Source of the DNA: Rhodocollybia butyracea
Lineage: Eukaryota > Basidiomycota > Agaricomycetes > Agaricales > Omphalotaceae
Length of the DNA: 17,000 nucleotides
Assembly (NCBI GenBank): GCA_015501585.1
Contig: JADNRY010001102.1
Location: 1 to 17,000, forward strand
Direction of reading: 5' to 3'
Shown: piece by piece, positions 9,727-17,000 of the stretch
How the letters are laid out: every line of letters begins with the position of its first letter
How positions within the stretch are numbered: position 1 is the stretch's first letter
Notes under the pieces: generated by a model
What the model saw: only the letters and a program-made list of their open reading frames with translations
Databases searched by the model: none
What the model was told of the DNA's origin: nothing
Program-made: the position numbers and the translations under genes

Positions 9727-9749
9727 GATGTATTCTAAGAGAATACATC
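9727..9749. repeat. Perfect 10-bp inverted repeat (hairpin)
   Basis: GATGTATTCT (9727-9736) and AGAATACATC (9740-9749) are exact reverse complements around an AAG spacer. It sits 17 bp upstream of the cupin ATG and 102 bp past the PEX16 stop, both on the minus strand. It could be a 5'-UTR hairpin, a dimeric regulator site or a 3'-end signal of PEX16. The sequence is certain; the role is unknown. Confidence 0.8.
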
Positions 9750-9850
9750 ACATGAGGTACGATAAGACGGATCCAAGTTGCCCCTCATAAACTTGGAAGC
9801 ATCACATACACGCGTGCCTAAATACACAGTCCAAATAAGTAACGACCACT

Positions 9851-11201
9851 TCAAGGCGCCGTGTCTGTGAAATAAAAAGTAAGCAAAAAACAGCGTATAA
9901 ATTTCAGGCAACGTACAGTAGTGATATTCGTCTATCAAGGGTATCCAGTCTTGAATCAGTGTTCCAAACAAACCTAGTACAGGCGTGGTAGAAAAGCTAT
10001 CTGCAAGTGATGCTACCTTGGGACTGTAACAGAAGGTAAGAAACGACAAGAATGAAGTATCCAAAATGCCTACCGAGTGTAAGATTCCCATATTGTACCA
10101 CGGAAAAGATACCAAAGCATGTCTCGGTCTCTTTTTGCGTACTCGGAACGCTCCAGAGTAGCTGAAGGCGGGACATTTCGACGCAAACTTCGCGAAACAA
10201 GTTCCATTGCTAGAATGGTGATCAGGGGCGGTTAGACTTGCGATCTGAAAACAATAGTGTCGCTACAGAAAAGCAAAAGTTAGCACATTCCATTTCAACT
10301 GTTGATAAATGATTGTACCATATACTAAAGGTCGTAGTATGTACACGACTTCGGATAGCCACTCCTGCGGGGACGAATATGACCGTACAAGGGACAATGG
10401 TGGTTTGACAGAGGCAGTTGTTAAAGCTTTAGGAAGAAGGTATTCCTCTATACCGATGTCTGAGCGTGGTGGTGGTGGAACAGCCAGCGGGGTATGTTGC
10501 GGTAGGGGAACACGGTTATTCTTGAGATGATCGGGGGTTTCCGGAAGAGAGGACGGCGGCGAGGAGGGAGCGAGAGTAGGAGAGGTTTCAGTAGATGATG
10601 GAAGTGTTGTAGGATCAATATCACGTTCAGGTATAGGAGGAGAGATCAATGGCCTCCGAGTTATTCGCAAAAGTATGAAGCGAAGAATTGCTCTAAATTT
10701 CAGGATATGTCAAATGTTGCTGAGCTAGAGAAAAAGTGCGGCGTACTTGATAAGTTCGAGAATGATTATTCCTCGGTATCGGTTTTTGGCTGATACTTTT
10801 CTCCGTAGTCCCATCTCAATGACCAGCTCAGTAAAACGAATGGTCTCGAGCATGCGCGCTGCCCATTTGTACCGCGAATTCTTGTCTGCCCAAGCTCTGG
10901 TGAATCGTGTGTGCAGGGGAAAACGGTATGAGAGGACGGTATTTTGGATCTGACTGCACTATTCGCGCCAGAAGCGTATCATGATACATGCTCATCATAT
11001 TTAAAGAAGCAGATACTAGAAACAAAAAAGGTCAACTATGGATATAGAACGGTAGCAACTTTACTTGCGGGTTTCGGAAGCCAACTCGGCATCTTTGAAA
11101 CGACCTGGAAGAAACCAGGTCAAAGACCTCAGTGATGACTCCAAGGTCGAAATGGTAGAAACATTATTAAGAAGGAAAGACTCGTAATGCGCTATGGACA
11201 T
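9851..11201 (-). CDS. PEX16: Peroxisomal membrane biogenesis protein PEX16
   Basis: PEX16 acts in insertion of peroxisomal membrane proteins, at the ER and peroxisome membrane. Six exons on minus: 11201-11069, 11015-10747, 10692-10319, 10262-10074, 10023-9917 and a 14-nt terminal exon 9864-9851. The start MSIAHYESFLLNNVSTISTL leads into SLTWFLPGRFKDAELASE. Family blocks follow: MMSMYHDTLLARI, HTRFTRAWADKNSRYKWAAR, RFTELVIEMGLRRKVS, ITRRPLISPPIPERDIDP, WLSEVVYILRPLVY, SEYAKRDRDMLWYLFRGTIW, VLGLFGTLIQDWIPLIDEY and the C-terminal YHYYTAP made by the last splice. The first intron (11016-11068) is GC-AG (GCAAGT). Two one-base frame breaks occur: a surplus base near 10915, just before HTRFTRAW, and a missing base at the G4 run 10225-10228. 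They are of opposite sign, so sequence error or recent damage are both possible. The family is very sure. The gene is divergent from the coiled-coil gene. Confidence 0.92.
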
Positions 11202-11566
11202 GGATGAAAGAAAGTAACGCGGGGTAAATACACGGCGTGATCCGGTAAACCGGGACGTGACTCACCCGTTAGCCAGCTACTGGCCAGCTAACAGCAGTCA
11301 ACTTGCCGTATTCAGGCTGATTCTAGTATAAAAACCTAATTTGTTGCTGCCTCATGTAGAGTACTATATTAGTGGAACTGAGGCGGGGTAACTCCAGGCT
11401 TCCAGCAAGTTGTATCGTGTGTTCGCAAGAAAACTGAACTCGACAAGTCAATTTCCGACGTCAAGGAGATCTCAACAACATTACATCTCCAAACAACACG
11501 AGGCCCGTTCGCGGAATATATAATCATTGTCCCTTCATCTGTCTACTATCTTGATGCAGGAGCCCT
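11202..11566. promoter_or_regulatory. Divergent promoter, PEX16 / coiled-coil gene
   Basis: No gene is visible. It contains a CCGGT-AA-ACCGG inverted repeat (11242-11253), a TGACTCA site matching the Gcn4/AP-1 consensus (11258-11264), and a repeated GCCAGCTA (11272-11279, 11283-11290) framed by GTTAGC and GCTAAC arms (11268-11292). All lie 40-90 bp upstream of the PEX16 start. Regulatory function is inferred from motif form only. Confidence 0.5.
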
Positions 11567-11580
11567 ATGCTCAGGCATAA
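11554..11580 (+). other. Short upstream ORF overlapping the next gene's start
   Basis: ATG at 11554 reads MQEPYAQA then stop at 11578-11580. It overlaps, in another frame, the ATG at 11567 used for the coiled-coil gene. If transcribed it could lower initiation at the main start. It may equally be a chance ATG upstream of the transcription start. Confidence 0.3.
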
Positions 11581-12971
11581 CAGACCCAACTCTTCTTTGG
11601 AATTCCTGCGTCCTGCTCCGGTCAGGGGTCAGCTAGAACCTCAGGATCCTCGAACACCCAAGGGATGGCGATCTCTCCAGACCACAGATACCCTCGATGA
11701 ACTAAAGGTGAGTCACATCAAAAATATTTCCATGGCCTCCTACTAAAAACATTTCACCATAGGTTCTTATTCCTCCCCAGACGGCCTCTATGTACGAACA
11801 GCTTACTAAAACTAGAGAGTTTGGAGCTTGCAAAGAAAGATCTGAATTGGGAGAGACCTCTGCGAAATTCGGCACCTAAAAGATCGAATGATACGCAAAT
11901 GCCAGAAATTATCCAATTCAACGAAGAGGACTGGACACGGGGAGCCATTCACTTTCCAGACTCTCGTCGCCCCCTCAGATTTTCGCTTGAAGGAAATGGA
12001 GAAATGGTTCCGTCAGCAGCAGACACGGATTTCGTCGAGTGGTCAACGACCTAGTCATGCGTATACAGGCAATTCGCAATTTCGACCTCATTCTACTCTT
12101 TCAAAGACCAAGGCCTCACGTCAAAGGCTGGGGCAAGCAAGGTTCCTCTGGCATCGTTTACGGATGAACCAGAGTCCATGATGCCCAGTCCAGCCCCATC
12201 TCCCCCAAAGGCTCTTTCTCCAGAACCTCTTCCTCACCTTCTGCGGAGCAGTATGGCTATGGCGTTAATGAATCAGAATAACACGATGGAAACGACGACT
12301 ATTACGACTTTACAGGCTGAAGCCAGCATGCGACCTAATGGCCCTGTCTCGGTCTCGAAGATCGAGACCACAACTCAAAAGCTACGGCATCAGAGGAGTT
12401 GCATCAAGCGAACCAACACTGGAGATTCAGTAAAGACAGTGTCATGGGCAGACGACCACGACTTGATGGAGCGGGTAGGAAAATTCACGAATGCGACTAA
12501 GGAGGCACAGGAGATAGGCAAGTTGTTTTCATATATTTCATTTGGAAAGTAAACGTGACGTTTCGTAGACGATGAATGGCAGGAGCTACAAGGATATACG
12601 CAACCCATATGGATCAACTAGAGTCCCTCAGAGGCAAGTGCAGGGCAGCCTGCGGCGGTTACAGATTGAAAGCGAGACCTTGCAGAAAGTAGTCGGCTGT
12701 ATACAGGAGCAGAGCAGAAAGAAACTTTACGAGAGGTGGTGGGTCGGTTTGGGCGGAAACAATCTATTACCGAGCAAAAGGTTCGTGTCGCCTAAGAGAT
12801 TCTACGGCAGTTTGGCTGAATAAGGCATTAGTGCAGGAGGTCTTAAATGAAGCTGATGGCTTGCTGTCTCTGTACGGCACGAGAGAACCTCAAGGTGATA
12901 GTCGAACAAGGTTTATGCCAATTATCGACGAGGATTCACGTGAGGAACCCGTTGAACCTGCAATAGAATAA
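11567..12971 (+). CDS. Unidentified coiled-coil-like protein, frames heavily broken
   Basis: Function not recognised. Exon 1 (11567-11707) reads MLRHNRPNSSLEFLRPAPVR...LDELK and joins by a GTGAGT intron (11708-11762) to VLIPPQTASMYEQLTKTRE. Coding-like sequence then continues in alternating frames: ELAKKDLNWERPLRNSAPKR, FTFQTLVAPSDFRLKEMEKW, SFTDEPESMMPSPAPSPPKA (proline-rich), DSVKTVSWADDHDLMERVGK, then after a GC-AG intron (12518-12568) DDEWQELQGYTQP, MDQLESLRG, SLRRLQIESETLQK, KETLREVVGRFGRKQSITEQ and WLNKALVQEVLNEADGLLSL to the stop at 12969-12971. The second half has heptad-like Leu spacing, suggesting a coiled coil. At least six one-base offsets are needed, far more than in the neighbours, so this may be a pseudogene or a poorly sequenced stretch. 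The stop lies 22 bp from the convergent CorA-type gene. Coding nature is moderately sure. Confidence 0.55.
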
Positions 12972-12993
12972 ATGATGTCCAACGTCCAGTCGT

Positions 12994-15397
12994 TTAAGGT
13001 CTGCCTAGTATGTTGCTCCTGCGTTTCTTCGCGTTCACCCACCACCGCCGGACCAAACCTAGAAAAGCTATGAACACCAAAATATCTATAGCCACAATGT
13101 AACCAAAGACATGGAAGGAATTGGGACTTTCTGGAACATTAATGTTCAGAGAAAACATGCCTGATAGGAATGTGAGATCTTGAACTGACTGAGTGACATC
13201 GACGATGCAGCAATAACATACCAATTATGGTTTGAAGGCTCAGAACCGCCATACTCACAGTTGTGAGATACAGCAAGGCCTTGTCGGCGCCGCTTGTGGA
13301 CAACGACGTATTGTTGCGGAGCTGATGTAAATACGTGGGATGCGACTGCGATAACATGCGTTCATAATGCTCAAGTGCATGCTGGAGGGTCAAGATGTGA
13401 TCTGGAGGCGATGATCGTAAGAGCTTGCATTTGCATCAATTGTCAGGCCACTAACCTTGTACGTCGCCCATATACATAGCAACTTCGAGTTCCTCACTCC
13501 TGCTAGCCTTGCGATTTTCTGACTCAGTAAGTAGTCTTTTTCGGATCTGAGCAACAACGTCTGACTTTGTCGCCAGAAGGCGGGCCAAGGACGTCACTAA
13601 TTTGCGTGTCCTCGCCATGCGGCGAAGGGTTATCATCCTGGAGCTAGGAGTAGACTTATCGGCGGCAGCGGGTGAACCTTCCATCGGGAGCGGAGGTACC
13701 GTAGGAATCTTCTATATAGTAATGGGAGAGGAGGCCGTGTGATTGCAAAACGCGTGCGCGTGGTGAAAGTCCGATCGAGCTTTGTCAAGTTTTTCTCGTT
13801 GAGTGGAGGCAAAACCTTTCTCAGAATCATGAGCATTACGGGGAGGCTCAGCATTAATAGGAATGTCACTGGTGTCGGCTATCGTGTTGTCTGAGTACAC
13901 AAGCTGTTCAATTGCCATGACCTCCCGCTCAATCTCGTCTGAGAAAGGAAAAAAAGAGTCGACAATCGAATCCAACAAACTGTGGGCTATCCAGGCTGAT
14001 ACATAAAATGAGAGATCAGAATTCCATTTGAACATGCTCGAGCTTACCTGACGACATGTTTATGGATTTTTCGAGCGAAATTATGCGGTGTCGAACTCGG
14101 TCAATATGTTCTAACATTTGTTGAGACGATGAATACCATCACAGGAAGAATGTGCTTACCAGAAGCATCCATGAAATGGAACTAAAGGAGTACTCAGCAG
14201 GAGGGATGGATCAAAAGTTGGTCTAGCTCACTGAACATACACCTGTTTCGCCAATGAGTAAAAGCCAGATGCATTGCGTTGATAGAATTGACCTTCTTAA
14301 ACACAACCATATAGACATTGGATTCCACCAATAGTCCCTCATCTCCAGAGGTGTTTGCAAGCTGACCTCTAACTTTGCACGAGCGGTGCGACTCTCTATT
14401 GTCCGGAATGATATAAAATAATATCCGAGCTTTGGAAAACGTTCGATTTTCTCGCGAGGATCCTGCTGTAAGATATCCTCCAGCGTCAAAGGATGAAGAT
14501 GCAAAAGCTAAAAGATAATAAGAGAAAAAGTACGAATCGGAGTCAATTCCTCACCTTTCCTATGGCGCGCATATCTTCAGAAGTTGGAGAAGAAATGTCT
14601 AGAAACCATGGGTTGTGGATCTGCATGGTTTTAGCAACGTCGGGCGCTATCTCGGCGCCATCTTTAGCTTTTCCTTTCTTCACCTTTCGCAATGCGGGTA
14701 AGTCGGTGAACGATGCAGCACGGCTAGGAGCTTTCAAATTTTCTGGAAGCATAATGTTCGGTGGGTATCCCCGGGGAGCTACGAGAAAGAGGATGGTCTT
14801 TCTCGCGGCGTTTAGCCCTTGTAGTCTTTTTTAACGCTGCGTCCAGCTGATTGAGAACTGAATCCAAAGAAGATGTCCATAACACGCCTTGTGAATTGGG
14901 CGAATCGATATCCCCAACTGGCTGAGAGGCTTGATTGCCCACTGGGCGCAACGAAGGCGCAAGGTATAATGAGAATTGTCGAGGAATTATTCGGGATTCT
15001 TCACGAGCTTTTATTAGGGATATTGAGCTGAGAAGTCCCGTTCGGATTGCTGTCGTTTAAGATCAGCTGAACTGCCCCGTGATTTCTGCCTTTTAGATGA
15101 GCGAGTCATGGTTGCGATAGAGGAAGATGAGTCGGAGGATGAATCCCTCCAGCCGCTAATGGCGGCTTCTAAAGTTGAAACTAGATTGGTAAATGCACCT
15201 AGCCTTCCGTTGAAAAAGGACCAAGAAGAGGAAGATGATGAAATAGAGATAGCAATAGAAGATTCTGGATGTGAAGAATGACGAGACGAAGATTGGCCTC
15301 GGTAAATATCGTTCAAAGGGGTATCTTCGCCATTTTCCGACTCTGGATGGTATAATGGCTTCACAAGAGGTCGTTCTAGAGCTGGAGAAGGCAGCAT
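12994..15397 (-). CDS. CorA/MNR2/ALR-type magnesium transporter
   Basis: Membrane Mg2+ channel or transporter; the MNR2 group is vacuolar in yeast. The N-terminus from 15397 is cytosolic and Ser-rich (MLPSPALERPLVKPLYHPES), followed by KAREESRIIPRQFSLYL. The conserved core reads PWFLDISSPTSEDMRAIGK, then after an intron (14508-14554) LLHLHPLTLEDILQQDPREK and ERFPKLGYYFISFRTIES, VESNVYMVVFK, an 11-nt exon GVCS (14242-14232), a 22-nt exon FHFMDAS (14181-14160) and EHIDRVRHRIISLEKSINMS (14110-14048). Then come AHSLLDSIVDSFFPF, RKLVTSLARLLATKSDVVAQ, EELEVAMYMGDVQ, DHILTLQHALEHYERMLSQS, and two membrane helices (LLYLTTVSMAVLSLQTII; VAIDILVFIAFLGLV). After helix 1 the sequence is GMFSLN rather than the canonical GMN. 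C-terminal exons are 13995-13456, 13401-13222 and 13160-12994. Frame offsets occur near 15030, 14760 and 14350, and an in-frame TAG at 13712-13714. Confidence 0.87.
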
Positions 15398-15718
15398 GAA
15401 TGCTTCAGCTCATATGTGGATATGGTCATTGGCAAGAGCCGGCGCTTCATTTACGCGCGCACGTGGAAGGTGGATCCTCCTTGTGTTGCCACTGGCACTG
15501 TATAATACCGAATATTCCCTTGTATATTCAACTAAAATCCATTTGTCTCGCTTATTATGCTTGACTAAAAAGCAAAACTACTACTTCTAATCTTTATCTC
15601 TTTCGGAGTCTTTGTTCCTTTGTTATTTGTCTCATGTTCATGGCCACGCGTTCTCAAATGTCTCCGATTCTTTCTTGCACTTACCCTCACAGAACTCACC
15701 TTTAAAACTAAATCTACC
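15398..15718. promoter_or_regulatory. Divergent promoter, CorA-type / sacsin-like genes
   Basis: 321 bp between two divergent start codons with no supported gene. It includes a CACGTG E-box at 15460-15465, in a GCGCGC-rich context, and AT-rich TATA-like stretches around 15500-15530 (TATAATA, TGTATATTC). Open frames crossing it lack any domain or splice support. Confidence 0.45.
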
Positions 15719-17000
15719 ATGTCTGTTGAATACTTTCGCGAACGAATCGATACGGCGTCAACCATCAAGTCCATTCTAGACACCTATCCTACCACTTCTG
15801 TCTTACGGGAACTGATTCAGAACTCGGACGATGCGGGAGCCACCACTCAAGTACGCTGACTGTCAATTCAGGTTGATTCAAATGCTCACTAGTAAACAGT
15901 CATTCATTATCGATTTTCGACAACATGGCCAAAAATCAGTGGCTGACGAAGCGCTCAAACGTACTCAAGGTCCAGCTCTGCTTGCTGTGAATAATAGCAT
16001 CTTCACCGAAAGTGATTGGCTTGCTGTCCGGACTATTCACGGCTCGAACAAGTCTGCGGATGAGACGTATGTTCAAATTCTCATTACTGATCGATAACCT
16101 TCTCACATTTCCCGTAGAAAGACTGGGAAATATGGATTAGGAATTCGAGCATGCTATCATGCACGTAGTCAACTATATCGTTATGCAGCCAACGACTGAC
16201 ATGAAGTTTCATAGATAACTGACAATATAGAAATTCTCTCCCATGGAAAATTGGCTATCTTTGACCCACACGAAGAATTTAAGGACCACCCAGGAGGTCT
16301 TCGTCTTTCCTTACCGCAAGGCCGAGAAGTTCATGAAGATCAATTTGAAGCTTTCTCGGCTGCCTATTTGAGCACCAATCCTTCATATCTCGACTCAACC
16401 GTGGTACGCTTACCGCTTCGAACTCCCCCAGAGGCGGCACGAAGCAGGATCAAACCAATCGTAGTCACCCCTCAGACATTAAAGCATTATTCGACAGCTT
16501 CATCGACAATGAGCTGTCAGTGGCTCTCTTGTTTTGAAGAATATTTTGAGCATCGAGTTGCGAGAAATAACAGCAGAGGGTAGGGATATAGTGATCGCAC
16601 GGTCCTCATTACAAGCACAGACGGCGCTGGATGTCGACCCCCCTTCCCTCTTGCGGTCATCGATGATTTTAAGAGCTACGAGCTCAATGTTTCATCCATA
16701 GTCCGAGATGCTCCGCCCACTTCTACAACCTGGACGGTTGCACACTCGGTGCTAAAGGAAACATCTGTTCACAAGTCAATGAATATGCAACTCCAATATG
16801 ATGTTGGAGATCGCCTTATAAAGGATAAGCTATCGTCCCATGTATCCTTAGCGTACCATCATAACCCACCGCAGAGTACCGTTGGTGCTCGTCTATTTAC
16901 TCTTCTTCCTCTCCCAATTCTGACAGGATTCCCTCTTCACATCAATGGTGTATTTGCGTTGACTCCTGACCGTCAAAATCTTCGTAATCCCAATGAGCTT
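15719..17000 (+). CDS. Sacsin-like protein, N-terminal HSP90-type ATPase region (3' truncated by window)
   Basis: Sacsin-related proteins carry an N-terminal GHKL/HSP90-like ATPase module and are thought to act as chaperone-like factors. Exons: 15719-15850, 15900-16066, 16118-16160 and 16215 onward; the third intron (16161-16214) has a GC donor (GCACGT). Visible motifs in order: SVLRELIQNSDDAGATTQ (N-box; Glu and Asn/Asp of the nucleotide site), FIIDFRQHG, GPALLAVNNSIFTESDWLAV, KTGKYGLGIRACYH (glycine box), ITDNIEILSHGKLAIFDPH. Further on are VTPQTLK, ALFDSFIDNELSVALLF, ILSIELREITAEGRDIVIAR and, near the end, TLLPLPILTGFPLHINGVFA, a block shared with sacsin. The frame must be shifted near 16481-16484, at T4 16532-16535 and at C6 16638-16643. 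The gene leaves the window at 17000; family members can be several thousand residues long. The start at 15719 is the only ATG giving this N-terminus. Confidence 0.8.

Noticed and set aside
6555..11201. A metabolic gene cluster around the rhamnose dehydrogenase and the cupin protein
   Set aside because: Neighbours are PRKRIP1-type and PEX16 housekeeping genes; no lactonase, dehydratase, aldolase, transporter or regulator is adjacent.
1..17000. Mobile elements, viral genes or CRISPR-like arrays
   Set aside because: No transposase, reverse transcriptase, integrase or capsid motifs, no long terminal or inverted repeats, and no regularly spaced repeats were seen.

Overview
The window looks like nuclear DNA of a filamentous basidiomycete, most likely an Agaricomycete. 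The genes are small and tightly packed on both strands. They are cut by many introns of about 43-66 nt with GT/AG (sometimes GC/AG) ends, and several exons are only 11-36 nt long. There is no bacterial-type operon, CRISPR array, rRNA, tRNA or recognisable transposon. The family names below rest on motif recognition and hand-built exon models; no database search was run.

Layout, left to right. About 271-1388 (+) is a leucine-rich, F-box/LRR-like gene in broken frames. 1675-3739 (+) is a BRCT plus Myb-like protein, probably a Rap1-type telomere protein. 3814-4437 (-) is a Tim17-family complex I subunit (NDUFA11 / 21.3b type), 72 bp head-to-head with 4510-6363 (+), a WD40 protein of the EED/ESC Polycomb family. 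6555-7831 (+) is L-rhamnose 1-dehydrogenase in ten exons. 8152-8786 (+) is a PRKRIP1-type splicing protein. 8926-9710 (-) is a small cupin protein in six exons. 9851-11201 (-) is peroxin PEX16. 11567-12971 (+) is an unidentified coiled-coil-like protein in badly broken frames. 12994-15397 (-) is a CorA/MNR2-type magnesium transporter. 15719 to the window end (+) is the N-terminal ATPase region of a sacsin-like protein.

The genes do not form one pathway. They are mostly housekeeping functions (telomere/chromatin, respiration, Polycomb silencing, rhamnose catabolism, splicing, peroxisome biogenesis, Mg2+ transport, chaperone-like ATPase) in alternating orientation with short shared promoters and short convergent 3' ends. 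Only the L-rhamnose dehydrogenase hints at lifestyle, since it fits growth on plant cell-wall pectin.

The most striking feature is technical or evolutionary. Many gene models need one-base frame corrections, often at short homopolymers, while NDUFA11 and the cupin gene read cleanly. Indel errors in the consensus explain this best, but local gene decay, especially of the 11567-12971 gene, is not excluded. A second signal is four inferred GC-AG introns out of roughly 47. I found no convincing new biological system; the EED homologue and the Rap1-like protein are the most biologically interesting loci.
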